The notes beneath the pieces were generated by a model. It did not search any database and was not told the DNA's origin. It saw only the letters and a list, made by a program, of their open reading frames with translations. Of a DNA stretch of 64,000 nucleotides, positions 24,786 through 36,018 are shown in pieces. Source of the stretch: Aurifilum marmelostoma (Eukaryota; Ascomycota; Sordariomycetes; Diaporthales; Cryphonectriaceae); NCBI GenBank assembly GCA_027559495.1, contig JAMXSV010000008.1, positions 2,604,001-2,668,000 of the forward strand. Direction: 5' to 3'. A program made the translations under genes and the position numbers. Positions within the stretch are counted from its first letter, which is position 1. Every line of letters begins with the position of its first letter.

Positions 24786-25796
24786 TCAGAACCCTTCTGC
24801 CAGCTTCCATGCCCAATAGACCTCGGTGGCCTCGGGGAACCCCATCTTCCCGAGGCGGCACACCATCTTCTGCCTCCACTCCGTGGCCTGCTTGCTGTCT
24901 TCGAGCCACTGCAGCTTGATATCAAACAGGTCGAACAGCGAGCAGGTGGAGAATTTGGTAACAAGCCACTCTCGCGGGACGAACCCGGCAATCTCCCAGT
25001 CGATGATCCCGATCCCACCGTCATCCTTGACGAAGATGTTGGCAGGGTTCAGCTCGCAGTGCGCGAAGCAAAAGGACGAGCAGTCCATGCCCAGCTTCTC
25101 GCAGTGGGCAACGAGCACAGAGCGGGTGCAGTCGATCCGCTCACCAACGCGGGCGCCGAGGTGCCAGTCGACAAAGAGACCGCCGTCGGCACCCCTGAGG
25201 GTATCACTCTTCCATGAAGCCATCTGCTCGCAGACTGCCGCAATGGTGTCAACGCAGCGGTCTTTGGCCGCGTCGTCCATCGCACGCCATGCGTGGCCAA
25301 GAAGTTGCCCTGGTATCCGGCTCATAACAAGGACGGACCGCCCTTGTGACTCGGAATGGTGGTACACCCGGGGGATCTCGACCCCGTGAACGAGAGGGCC
25401 CTGCTTGTGCACAAAATCCAGGGTAGCGTGCTCGAGCGTGGCACCAGGGTAGAACAGGTCCCTGACCTTGATAAATGCCTCGCCAGCCCTGCACATGTTG
25501 GTGTAGAAGCCCGCCTCACAGCCCACCCAGAACTCGACGTGCTGGTTCGCACTGCGGTCCAGTGGCCGGGACTCGGGGAGGGGGCTGGGGGCTTTCGACA
25601 GCACGTAGATGCCGCCGTTGCCGGTACTCCACGACGCGTAGCAGCCCGCCGGCGGCTGTTCCTCTTCTTGTCGGGTGAGCACCAGGTGATCCAGGATCAG
25701 CCAGGAGTGGTCGTTGATCTCACGCATTGCCGGAATGGTGGACGAAGGAGGCTGAGCGACCTTGGCCGTGGGGGTGCTAGGTGTTGAAGTAGACAT
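24786..25796 (-). CDS. APH-fold phosphotransferase-like protein with Glu in the catalytic loop
   Basis: The protein is 336 residues, intronless, of the aminoglycoside/choline-kinase-like (APH) superfamily, many fungal members of which have unknown small-molecule substrates. Diagnostic features are the C-lobe loop FAHCELNPANIFV at about residues 243-255 and IIDWEIAG at about 262-269, whose Asp is the metal-binding (DFG-equivalent) residue. The usual catalytic loop is HxDxxxxN; here the Asp position is Glu (HCELNPAN), while the downstream Asn is kept. The substitution may lower or change activity, so kinase function is not certain. I chose the ATG at 25794-25796 because its context (CACCATGT) is strong. 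An in-frame ATG 18 bases upstream is weaker. No signal peptide is visible, so it is probably cytosolic. It is the first gene after the 22-kb desert and is divergent from the BRCT gene at 27884. Confidence 0.85.
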   Translation of the reverse strand: MSTSTPSTPTAKVAQPPSSTIPAMREINDHSWLILDHLVLTRQEEEQPPAGCYASWSTGNGGIYVLSKAPSPLPESRPLDRSANQHVEFWVGCEAGFYTNMCRAGEAFIKVRDLFYPGATLEHATLDFVHKQGPLVHGVEIPRVYHHSESQGRSVLVMSRIPGQLLGHAWRAMDDAAKDRCVDTIAAVCEQMASWKSDTLRGADGGLFVDWHLGARVGERIDCTRSVLVAHCEKLGMDCSSFCFAHCELNPANIFVKDDGGIGIIDWEIAGFVPREWLVTKFSTCSLFDLFDIKLQWLEDSKQATEWRQKMVCRLGKMGFPEATEVYWAWKLAEGF

Positions 25797-27883
25797 GGTG
25801 GTTATCCGAAACAATGAATTTCTGTCCGGGATGGGGTGGGTTGTGTGTGTTTGTGAGATTTCGATGATAGCTTTTGGAGATTTGGCTGATGATGAGAGTT
25901 CTGATGGGTTGGTCTGGATTTGCTTGTGGTGGGATTAGTATCTGTATTCATACACAAAAAACGTAAACTCGTGATGTGAGAAGGTGTTCAGGTGAGTGGT
26001 TGTTAATTACAAGACAGTCCATGGCTTGTCCAAACAGCCACAAAGCGATCCAAAGGGTTGTGGTCAATGACAATAGAGACACAGCACACAATAGTCTGTA
26101 ATTAATTAGAGCCAAAAGACCACCCTGCAACTTGGTACAAATGGTTGTGGCTGATATAATAAAGCACTCCATTCAGGTATCCTACAAAGCAGACGAAGCG
26201 AGCTTTGATTCGGCCAACATAAATGCTGATGGTTCCAGCCCATCAGCCCCAGTATAGCAACCCATATGTATGACATCTTTGCGCTGCCAATTGCAAAGAG
26301 CACCTTGATTCATTCTATCTTCAATCCATGTGATGGTCGTAAATGATTGCTGGCGGACCAAGGCCCCGGCTCATCCGACAATTACACTCCCAGGAGTTTC
26401 TGAAGCCTTGGGTACGGTGGTGTCTATACAGTCCGTTATGCTATGAATAACCTGGTGGTTGTTGAGTCATGCCAGTCAGATAATAGCTCTGCGAGCGATC
26501 AAGGAGCAAAGCCATATGCGTACCACATCAGTTGGTGTTGTTGTTGTTGTTGTTAACAACGTTCAGTTTGGATCCTTGGTAGCAGATGTAGTGATAGTGT
26601 GTGATGTGCTCTTCTCGGACGAGAAAGCAGAAAACCGGGAGGGTTCAAGTGCCACGGTGCAAGCAAGCTCTGAGCAGGTTGGTTCATTCTCAGATGTGAT
26701 CGCAATGGACAATGGCAACGCCTCGTCTCGCCTTGTAACTAACTATAATTACATGGCCCCAGAATGAAGCCTCTAGATGTTTTAGCATACAGCATTTTTT
26801 GGGGCGGCACATGTGCCTTTCGCCACTTTGCCGCAAATGCCTGTCTGTGACGAGGTTTCCGCCTCAGTGCGGAGCCCTTCACACTGCCTCGTCTTCTTTC
26901 CTTGCCTCGGACTGGCGCTGAAAGAATTACCCTGTCGAAACTAGGGACTAATCAAGTGATCTATCTCTGTGCTGGGTTTTGAGGCCTCAGCAGGGAGAGG
27001 AGATTGATAGTTTGTATAAATGAGAAGGCGCCGCTAACGTCAAGGGATGGCAGGGGCTGTTCAATATAATTACTATGAATCTGGACAATAAAATTAGCAC
27101 AAAGACTGTTGAACGCCCAGACGTGCTGAAACTGGCGGCTATCATTTTCTTGTGTCACGATAAGGAGCCAGGCGCATACATACGACCATGGGTGGGCAAG
27201 GTCCGGACTGTCATATGGCTGCTCGAACAGAGGGATTCCGCGGCGGACGCCCTTGCGCCAGCCTCGCGGCAGGATTCCCGACATTTTGTTTGGATGTTTT
27301 GTGCAGTCAATAATTTTTTTAGCTAGTAGAAGTTGGTACGTCTTCTCTGTCATTTTAATCTGCCGAAATTTACTGGTAATAGGTGAAGATTGCTGAAGGA
27401 ACCGGAAGGAAAAAAAAAAAGGAAAAAAAGAAGAGAGGGGGGGGGAAAAAAAAAACGAAGCTGGGGGCCGGAGGAATGGTGAAGGAAAAGGTGCTCACAT
27501 GACCGCGCGAATCATGGGCGCCGCGCTAAGGAACGCGCCCGTCCGTTACAAGGCAAAGATCGTGACGCCACAAGTCAGCGACGTCGACAAAGGAAAGGAC
27601 TGGGTCATCCTATGCGTGTGTCTCCTTCCTCATCAACCGATACGTTTTTTGGCACCTGCTCCTTCGACATTCGATGCAGGCGTGATACACAAGAAAAGGC
27701 AATGATGACATGACCGGGCAGCAGTCTTGGCTACCTTTCCATTCATCCCATCAATTACAGTACCAGGTCAAATTTACTGGGTCTGTCACCATCGAGGGAA
27801 AGAAAAAAAAAAAAAAATTGAGATCAAGGCTCTACATTGAACTCTCAGCACACACCACCTCACCCACACGTCCCCACCCAACG
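25797..27883. other. Intergenic region between APH-like and BRCT genes
   Basis: No supported gene. The DNA is more AT-rich than its surroundings in 25.9-27.4 kb. It contains a (GTT)n repeat at about 26536-26554 and purine/A-rich runs at 27408-27456. Frames such as 26961-27353 minus show no recognisable domain. A decayed mobile element is possible, but I see no terminal repeats. Confidence 0.5.
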
Positions 27884-28893
27884 ATGCCACCACTTCCCAC
27901 AGGCCCACCCCTCCCAAAAGCCGCTCAGCCCAAGCATGGCCGCAACTTCGACCCCTGGAACGCAGTCTCGCTCGGCCACCAGCGCGCCGAGACAAAAGGC
28001 CCCCAGGGCTGGCGCGAGAATCGTACCTGGAAGCTGCACAGCCAGCTGGCCGCGGGCAACACTGGCGGCTCGCGCCTCTCCGACGCTGTTGGACATGGCT
28101 CCGAGGACTTTGACGAGGACAGGAATCTGCTCATCCCCAAGGAGGTGAGGGCGCGGGCAGCGAATAGTGTCATGGATATGTTGCAGAGGCCGGGAACCAT
28201 GAATACCGCGGAGAGTAGTGGCAGGAGCGTGCCACCTGAGAAGAAGGGGAAGATCCCTGGCCCGGTGCCTGGACCCGAGGGAGCAGCGGAATCAACGATG
28301 GGGAAAGAGGAGGAGCCCGGCGGCGGTGGTGGCCATGACGATGATGGCGGTGGTAACGACGAATCAGCTCGGCTGCGACACCCAGACAGCAGCAGCAACA
28401 GCACCACCACCACCAAGATATTCAGTGGGCTGGTCATCTACGTCAACGGTTCCACACACCCGCTCATCAGCGACCACAAGCTGAAGCACATCCTCGTCGA
28501 GCACGGGGCCCGCATGTCCATCCACCTCGGGAGGCGGCAGGTCACGCATGTCATCCTGGGGACGCCGTCGGGACCGAATCGTGGTGCTGGAGGGGGACTT
28601 GCGGGCGGGAAGCTCGAGAAGGAGGTCCGCCGGGTGGGGGGCCGTGGCGTCAAGTTCGTCGGCGTCGAGTGGTAAGTTCCCGTCCCACAGATGTCTCCAA
28701 GAAACCCATGTGGTGTCTGGGTGTATGTTTCTGGGCTCTTCTGCAAATCGCTAACGGAATGAATGCGGACAGGGTCCTAGAAAGTCTCAAGGCGGGCCGT
28801 CGTCTGCCCGAGGCCAGATTCGCCAACCTCAAGGTCGCCTCCAAAGGACAGGCTACTGTCCTTGGCGCATATGCGAAGAAGCCAGCCTCGTGA
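27884..28893 (+). CDS. BRCT-domain protein resembling the REV1 BRCT region
   Basis: The exons are 27884-28671 and 28773-28893, giving 302 residues. The intron has donor GTAAGT, branch point GCTAACGG near 28750 and acceptor CAG, and splitting the Trp codon keeps the frame. The N-terminal half contains NFDPWNAVSLGHQ and a Gly/Asp/Ser-rich linker. The C-terminal part is a BRCT fold: FSGLVIYVNGSTHPLISDHK, then LKHILVEHGARM and QVTHVILG, closing with the conserved Trp at the intron and helix VLESLKAGRRL. This order and the IYVNG motif resemble the BRCT of the translesion polymerase REV1. The protein is far too short to be REV1 and has no polymerase domain. BRCT domains bind phosphopeptides or partners in DNA-damage responses, so a nuclear repair role is inferred. 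The ATG at 27884 is the first in frame after a CA-rich leader. Confidence 0.85.
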
Positions 28894-31281
28894 AACCGTA
28901 CACGACAGCAGACATCACACCTTCAAGCATCATCCACCTTCTGGTCTATCAACTTTCAGCGGGAATCGCTCGAGACCCAGTGTCTGTCATTGATTTCCAA
29001 AATGGAGTTGTTTTCGATGGAACTGGGGCTCGGTTCTCAAATTCGATATTGCCTCGCGTGGCCTTGTGCGCCATGAAATGTCACATACACTAAGTTTGTC
29101 CAGGAATCTTGGAGTAGTCTGGAAGGAGGGCACAGCATGAATACGCGTGCCGAGAAATGGGTAAATGCATAAATATTCACGCATAGAAGAACAAGAGCGA
29201 GGTGTTACAAGTCTTCGAGAAAGCAGAACGGGTAGAAATTCTTTTCACGGCGTCTCGGAAGGAATTGGATGCATAGACAGCTCTTGGGCGCAAACATGGC
29301 AGGGGCGTGTATAGATTGTCTAGAGCAGCAACGAATGCAGGCGTACTGGTTTAAGTGACTAGTCCTTAGTCTGGGACTGTTCGCCCTGTCTCTGCGAGGG
29401 AAACTTATGCACAGTCAAGTTGTGATACTGGCGATCGTCAGTCTTGGCCGGAAAGCATTGGGCCACTTCCACCACCACCATTACCCTCACACTCGACACA
29501 AACCATATTCAGATAGCCCATGTCACGGAGATAAAGTAAAGGGTTCCATGTCAACTCAATTTGCCCATCCCGTCATCAGGCAACACACCGTGCTGCACGG
29601 CTGCACAGCTCGTGTGACAGCGTCCCCTCCCACCCTGTCCCTGGAAGATCCTTCTTGCATACGCACGCAACTAGGAGGAGAGACCTCGTCAATCTGTGCA
29701 CGGGAAGATCATGTGGCTTGTATGTACCATTCATACCCAAGGAACCAGCTTTTCTTTAGCTTGGATTCAAGGATGGTTTGAAAGTCTTTGAGACAGAAAC
29801 TAAAATTACCTTTGGTCAAATCCGCGCGACGCCAGAACATCGATGCTTCGACTCTCGCCCTCATATCGCCGAGCAGTAAGAAGGCGAGAGTAAGAAAGAA
29901 GGATAGGGGAGACGACTGTTACTGCAAGGTACTCCTCCCTGTCGAGTATATATTCCCATCCCGGCGGTCTTTGGAACCCAAGACTTTCCTGTAGCGCCAA
30001 TCCGTCACCCCGCCCCCTCCCTGGCGGCCCGTCCGTCCTGTGTTGTTCCGTCCCACAAAGACTCTTCCAGCTGGGAACCCGACGGTGTGCGACGTGGCGA
30101 AAGAAGAGGCGGGCGGGCGGATGTCCCAGGTCACGTTTTATTTGTACCACTAGCAGCATGGTGACACACTTTAGTCTCTGTCTCTCTAGGTTGTGAGGGT
30201 AGGCTCTTTGGGGGGGGGGGGTCCTGGCCTCGTCTTGTGTTTCGGTCGAGTATATACGGGTTTAGTTTACTTACCCTTGGGTTCTTGTGTGAGGAGGAAG
30301 CGGGACACACGCTGCGCCCGATAGATCCTGTGATCTTCGATGGCTGGCGGGTGCTTGTGTCCAGGCCCATCCGTGGGCTGATCTGCTCCCGGGCTGAACC
30401 CAAGGAGGCCCCCTCTCTCCACTACCTTGACAGCCCCTTGTTCATCTGACTACACCCAGCCAATGATATGGTGGTCGAGAACACGGGAATGAGATTGCGG
30501 TCGTTCATCTGAGCCCTGCCTGGTCCCATGATGCTCATGTTTGCTTGCGCAGGTGGAACTGCTGCTGCCTGGCCCCGCTGGTCTCGACAACGATGACTTC
30601 TGTGCTGTGGAGTAAGCCACAAGGGTTCCCTGTGTGTGTATGTGTTATATAGTCGCGCTCGCTTTGAAGCCAGCCTTGCAGCCTGCGAGATCCAGCAAGG
30701 TCGGGTTTGTACCCTACTTGCTTCTCCTACAACATCTTATGAGGACCTTCGGTAGCGAATGTAGTGGCGTTTCTCTGGCCGTGTCGGGACGGAAGTGCGT
30801 GGATTTGGGGGCGCCGATCGCTTGGAGGTGATCGTATACTCGTGTTGTGGATATGTGGATATTTCTTTAAGCAGAAGCGGAACAAGCATTAGATCGCAAG
30901 ACGATAGCACACATCACAGATGTCGAGGCGAACAACAGTGAAATCCGCTTGAACTTATGAAAGGACACTCATCTGCTTGGAGGGAATACGAATCGCACGG
31001 GAGGCGAAGCAGGAGGCCAGTCAAGTTCTCTTCTTTGGTAGTGCCATCTGTGCCAAATTGCTCTCGAATAAGTAGGTTGTTTCTCGTTTTGCCGAGTTGT
31101 TGCGCAACGTATAGCAAGTATACTGTCGAATAACACGAACCTGAAAGCACAAATAGCTTGCCACGGTCATGAGCAGCGTCTCTCAAAAGGAAAACATATG
31201 TGCGAAGACCGGAAGGTCCTCAAATCATTGCTCAAAGCTGCAATTCCCCACTCCATTGTAGTCATGTTCTCATGAGGGAAT
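28894..31281. other. Convergent 3' intergenic region, no gene seen
   Basis: About 2.4 kb between the stop of the BRCT gene and the stop of the hydrolase gene. Open frames here are short, unlike any family I know, and lack phase-closing introns. It holds two 3' UTRs and nothing else I can support. Confidence 0.5.
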
Positions 31282-32530
31282 TCAATGGTCTTTCAACCAT
31301 CTCAACATCTGGTCAAACGCAGTTCTCTGCGCTTCCTTGATAGCGACATCCTCGTAGTCGCCAACCACGGCGAATCCTAGACATAAAAGGTTAGGTGACA
31401 TTCACAATTGGATGTTGCGTAGGAGCAGTAGCCGTGGGGTGTGACTCACCATGGGGCACTCCCGGGTACACCTGAACCTCATGCTCCACGCTTGTCTTCG
31501 CCAGATAGTCCTCGCCGTACGTCCGCACATCGTCCGGAAACATTGGATCGTTCTCCACGCAGACCAGGCTCACGGGGACCTTGAGCCCCTCGAAGTCCTC
31601 CCTTGCCACGAGAGTGGCATGAGCCATGGCGCCCGCCTTGATAAATGGGCCGTTGTTCGTAGTGGCAGCACCCGCTTCCTCATCCGCGGGCTGGGCTGAT
31701 CCTCCCAGAAACCCGGTGTTGACAGCAGGCTTCCGCTCCGCAGCCAAGAGCAAGATGTATCGGGCACCGAAGCAGTATCCGACAGCATAGATTCCACCAC
31801 CGTTCGACACAGCATCCGCGAACTCATCTTTTGCCCCCTCCATCACTTTGTGCAGGATGGGCAGCACCTTCTCCTCGGTGTGCCTTGCCAGCCACATATC
31901 GATCATGAAGCTCTTGGCCGTCTCGGCCGCCTTGATCTTGAAGGTGTCCAGGAACGAACTGGTGCCCTCGGCTGCCTGTTCTGCATCGACAGTCGTAGAA
32001 TTGGGCGCCACATCGCCCTCGAAAAGGTCAGGCATAACTACCACATAGCCCTCGCTGGCGAACTTGTCCGCCTGTATTTGGTTGTTGGTGGACTTCAGGC
32101 CCGTGCCGCCAGTTAGGAGCAGCAGCAGTCGTGCCGGTACGTGGGGGTATTCGCTGGGTTTCGAGACGTAGATCTTGCACGAGGAGAGGACTGTCAATGG
32201 GCATATTGAGATCCTGAAGAAGAGTCCCAGGAACGGTGTGACTCACGTCGATGTCGTTGAGCTTCCTGACTTCTCCGGTTGGGCCCTCGCCGCTCGCTGG
32301 AAGAATACGTCTGGTCAGGAATCGAATTCTAGGCACTGCTACTGCAGTGTCCTAAGGAAAGAAACACCGAGAGGGCAAGGGAACGAACGTGTCGGTCTAT
32401 CAGTCACACAGTGCTCTCCCATCTTTGGCTGCGCGGGGGCCTCCTCAGCAGTGCTTGGTTCGGCAGGTTGTTGGACGTCCTCCTGAGCATCGCTCTCAGG
32501 CGCCTTGGTCGCAACATCAGCGTCAGCCAT
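31282..32530 (-). CDS. Dienelactone hydrolase family protein
   Basis: The exons are 32389-32530, 32247-32296, 31450-32173 and 31282-31376, giving 336 residues with all phases closing. The protein is an alpha/beta hydrolase of the DLH family, which hydrolyses dienelactones in aromatic degradation; many fungal members have unknown substrates. It opens with an acidic Ala/Glu/Pro segment, then HCVTDRPTPSGEG and the core. The triad residues expected for DLH are visible: Cys198 in AVGYCFGARY, Asp about 273 in ENDPMFPDD, and His305 in GVPHGF, whose GF is supplied by the last exon. The strand-helix elements LLLLLTGGTG and YVVVMPDLFEGD match the family. Intron 2 ends in AAG rather than CAG/TAG. No signal peptide is present, so it is probably cytosolic. 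The start at 32528-32530 has a good context (AGCCATGG on + is its mirror). It is divergent from rfa1 across 509 bp. Confidence 0.93.
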
Positions 32531-32870
32531 GGTGAATTTCCAAGAGGGTGCAAATAAAGTCTGGTTTGGCTACGTGTGGATGTGTTGACGAGATCAGGAT
32601 GTCAACAAGGTCACGATGAGGACGGAGCTTTAAGGAGGGGACAGAAAAGCCAAGCAAAACGTTGAGACAATGGCTCGATGTTGGTTTGAGGTACCGCCCA
32701 CGACGCCCTCTAATTGGGGTGCACCCCTCCCGCAGGCGCGATGGGGTACGTCACTACCCCTCCCTCACAGGCCCGCCTAGTGGCCCACTGGTGCCTGTAT
32801 CATGCCCTATACCATGCCCCTGTCGCCCTGCTCTCGCCCCACGCCCGTGCTAAGTCGAACAATTAAGCGG

Positions 32871-32876
32871 ACGCGT
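32871..32876. promoter_or_regulatory. MluI cell-cycle box (MCB) upstream of rfa1
   Basis: A perfect ACGCGT 164 bp upstream of the rfa1 ATG. This is the binding site of Mbp1/Swi6-type (MBF) factors that switch on replication genes at G1/S in yeasts. Confidence 0.7.
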
Positions 32877-32892
32877 TTGCCTATTACCAAAG

Positions 32893-32898
32893 ACGCGT
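32893..32898. promoter_or_regulatory. Second MCB upstream of rfa1
   Basis: A perfect ACGCGT inside AGACGCGTCT, 22 bp after the first box (about two helical turns). Paired MCBs are typical of S-phase genes. StuA itself recognises an overlapping WCGCGWNM consensus. Confidence 0.7.
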
Positions 32899-33039
32899 CT
32901 CAACCTCTGTTGCTGGTCAATAACCTTTTTCGACAACCTCGCCCCTCCCGCATCTTACTCCCCACCAAACATCCATCTTGCTGCCGCCTTGACTTATACA
33001 ACTATCTCTTCATCAGAGATCAGGGCTCAAATCGACAAG

Positions 33040-35073
33040 ATGGTTGACGTTGCAAGTCAGATCAACAGAGGCGCTCTGAGGTAAGTTGCAGCCTTCATAC
33101 ACTACTGTCGTCTCCATGTCCTTGCACGCTCACGTCTGATATGCTGCAGCGCCATCTTCAACGACGCGGACAAGGCCGGCAGAGAGCTTCAACCCGCCGT
33201 TCTTCAGTGTCTACAGGTCAAGCCTATGCCACAGCAGCAGAATGGAGGTGGTGAACGTTACCGCATAGTCCTCAGCGACATCAACAACTTCTGCCAGTGC
33301 ATGCTTGCCACGCAGACGAATCATGTTGTTCACGATGGCAAACTCGTCAAGGGCTCCATCGTGCGCGTCAAGTCCTACAACCCAACCTCAGTCAAGGGCA
33401 AGAAGTGAGTACAGCCGCCACCTGCCTCCAGACTCCGGACTCGGGAAACTGATTCAGGTCTAAATAAATAGCATTCTGATCATCCTCGACCTTGAGGTTA
33501 TCGAGTCCCTCGGCACCCCCGACAAGCTGGGCGACCCCGTTCCATTCGAGTCCAAGGCCGAAGAGCCGGCCAACAACACGATCGCCGGCACCGGATTCTA
33601 CGGAACAAAGCAAGAAGATACCAAACCCACCCCAGCGCCCAAGAGGGAGATGCAGGCAACGAGAGGGGGCGCGTCTCATAATAGTAACAACGTCATCTAC
33701 CCCATCGAGGCCCTGTCGCCCTATGCACACAAGTGGACGATCAAGGCGCGTGTGAGCGCCAAGTCGGACATCAAGACGTGGCATAAGAACACTGGCGAGG
33801 GAAAACTTTTCAGCGTGAACCTGCTAGATGAGAGTGGCGAGATCAAGGCTACCGCCTTCAACGACCAGGTTGATCAGTTTCACGACCTCCTGCAGGAAGG
33901 CCAGGTCTATTACATCTCGAACCCCTGTTCGGTCCGCCTCGCCAAGAAGCAGTTCTCAAATCTCCCCAACGACTATGAGCTGACCTTTGAGCGTGATACC
34001 GTCATCGAGATGGCTGAGGACCAGTCCAACGTCCCACAGGTCCGCTTCAACTTCTGTGGCATTCAGGCCCTGAACGACGTGGAGAAGGACACCACGGTCG
34101 ACGTGATCGGCGTGTTGAAGGAGACACAGGAAGTCAGCCAGATAGTGTCCAAGACCACTCAGAAGCCATACGACAAGCGGGAGCTCACCATCGTCGACGA
34201 CAGCGGCTACTCTGTGAGGGTGACGATCTGGGGCAAGACGGCCACTAACTTTGACGCCAGGACCGAGTCCGTCATCGCTTTCAAGGGTGTGCGCGTGTCT
34301 GACTTTGGTGGACGGTCCCTGTCACTTCTGTCCTCGGGAACCATGGCTGTCGATCCGGATATTCCAGAGTGCCACAAGCTGAAGGGTTGGTATGATGCTT
34401 CCGGGCGGAACGACAACTTTGCTACACACAACAACATGTCCTCTATGGGCAACGCGACCGGTCGCAAGAACGACGACAAGAATATCTTCCAGGTCAAGGA
34501 TCAGAACCTCGGCATGGAGGACGTTGCCTACTTCACACTCAAGGCCACTGTCGTGTACATCAAGCAGGAGAACTTTGCCTACGCTGCATGCCTCACGCAG
34601 GGCTGCAACAAGAAAGTGGACAACTCGGGCGGCGATGGCTGGCGGTGTGAGAAGTGCAATGTCACGCATGACCGGCCCGAGTATCGCTACATCATGTCGG
34701 TTAATGTCAACGACCATACCGGTCAGCTGTGGCTGAGCTGCTTCGACGACGTTGGCAGGGTCATCATGGGCAGATCTGCCGACGAGCTCATGGCGCTCAG
34801 AGACGAGGACGAGACGCAGTTTGCGGCCGAATTCGAGGCGGCCAACTGCAAAAAGTTGAACTTCAGGTGTAGGGCCAAGATGGATACGTTCCAGGATACC
34901 CCTCGGTTAGTTTTTTGAGAGGACGCGAGAGAAGAGGCCCCTTATTTGCGAGATAACACTTGCTAACACTCCCTGGCAGCGTCCGATACCAAGTTATGAG
35001 CGCAACACCACTTGACTATGTTGCCGAGGCCAACAGGCTGACCGAGATGATCAAGCAGTATGAAATGATCTGA
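33040..35073 (+). CDS. rfa1: Replication protein A 70-kDa DNA-binding subunit
   Basis: The exons are 33040-33080, 33150-33404, 33472-34905 and 34980-35073, giving 607 residues with all phases closing. It is the large subunit of the heterotrimeric single-strand DNA-binding complex RPA, needed for replication, repair and recombination in the nucleus. The N-terminal OB fold starts INRGALSAIF and includes YRIVLSDINNFCQCML. A linker follows, then DNA-binding OB folds A (YAHKWTIKARVSAKSDIKTW, about 195-300) and B (about 310-430). OB fold C holds a zinc ribbon with Cys472, Cys477, Cys491 and Cys494 (CLTQGC and CEKC). The C-terminus ANRLTEMIKQYEMI is the trimerisation helix region. Length and order match RPA1 of other ascomycetes. 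Two MCB boxes upstream suggest G1/S control. Confidence 0.97.
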
Positions 35074-36018
35074 GGCCGGTAATATTAATATAGACCGGCT
35101 CGGAAGGAAATACGGACTATATCTTGCGTTCTATGGAAGGTCACTGGGGGCTACTATTCTGTTGTTGATATTCATGTGTGGGAAGGGCAAAAAGGGAGAG
35201 GCAAGTCTGTAATTGGGTTGGTCTGTTCATCATTGTTGACGAGCTGAGATGTTCCAAGGTAGCAAATATGAGGGACTGAACGAATGCACGTCTCTTCTAT
35301 ACCCCATTTGTCATGTCATCATGTTCGATGCCTTGTTTCGAAATCCATTCGTCTTACCATTGATGTGGCAGATGGCGAGGTCTGACATGTGCTGCGAGCA
35401 GGACAAGAGCCCGCCATATGATCGTCCTCGTCTCGGGTACGCCTAGTACGTGACCGTTGACCAAAGACCTTGACTAGATTATAGTAAAGACCACTTCATA
35501 AAAGCTTCGAAATGTATTGTCTTGGGGGCCTCCCTCCTGGTCTCATCCCACCATAACTAAGTACTTTAAAAAGGCCATGTCTAATCATCGCCTCCTCATG
35601 CCTAGGCCTCCTCCTGCCGAAGCTCGCAAGCACGCTATGCTTTCGCCGGGTCGGGCTTCCCTCTCCAGCCAGTAGTCAATGCAGAGGGCACACATCCCTT
35701 GGGGATCAAATTGCTCTTGCTCCCGAGTTTCCATTTCCGCCCCTCTAAACGCCAAGCTGAGTCGTATCGTTACAATAAAGCAATCCAACTGTGTATTTCC
35801 CCCTGCTGCTCGCTGGGGAAATCCACACATTACCTCGTCTCCCTCGATTTTTCTGATTTTGCCGCAAGCTGGTGATGGTCTCTTCAAAAGGAGACCTTAG
35901 CCGAGACTATGTGTGTATGAGGCGGCATGGGATGAGGTGAATGTTGGGCACAAGCTGCTCCTGAGGTCTCATCTCTCTCGATCAAGAGACCGAAGAGGGT
36001 CGGACAAAGGGCTTCAAC
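35074..36018. other. Convergent 3' region between rfa1 and csn3
   Basis: No supported gene. A minus-strand frame at 35585-35887 lacks an ATG start and matches nothing I recognise. This stretch holds the two 3' UTRs. Confidence 0.5.

Larger units (their letters stand above)
32531..33039. promoter_or_regulatory. Divergent promoter between dienelactone hydrolase and rfa1
   Basis: This 509-bp spacer separates two head-to-head starts. It contains C-rich/T-rich stretches toward rfa1 and two ACGCGT boxes at 32871 and 32893, about 150-170 bp before the rfa1 start. Sharing of elements between the two genes is possible but not shown by sequence. Confidence 0.7.

Noticed and set aside
27170..27290. Possible 5S rRNA start (ACATACGACCAT-like)
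   Set aside because: Only the first dozen bases resemble 5S; the internal control region does not follow.
26961..27353. 130-codon minus-strand frame suggestive of a decayed mobile element
   Set aside because: No transposase or reverse-transcriptase motif, no terminal repeats, and no target-site duplication visible.
35585..35887. Small Cys-containing minus-strand frame between rfa1 and csn3
   Set aside because: No ATG at the start, no family resemblance, and position in a convergent 3' region.
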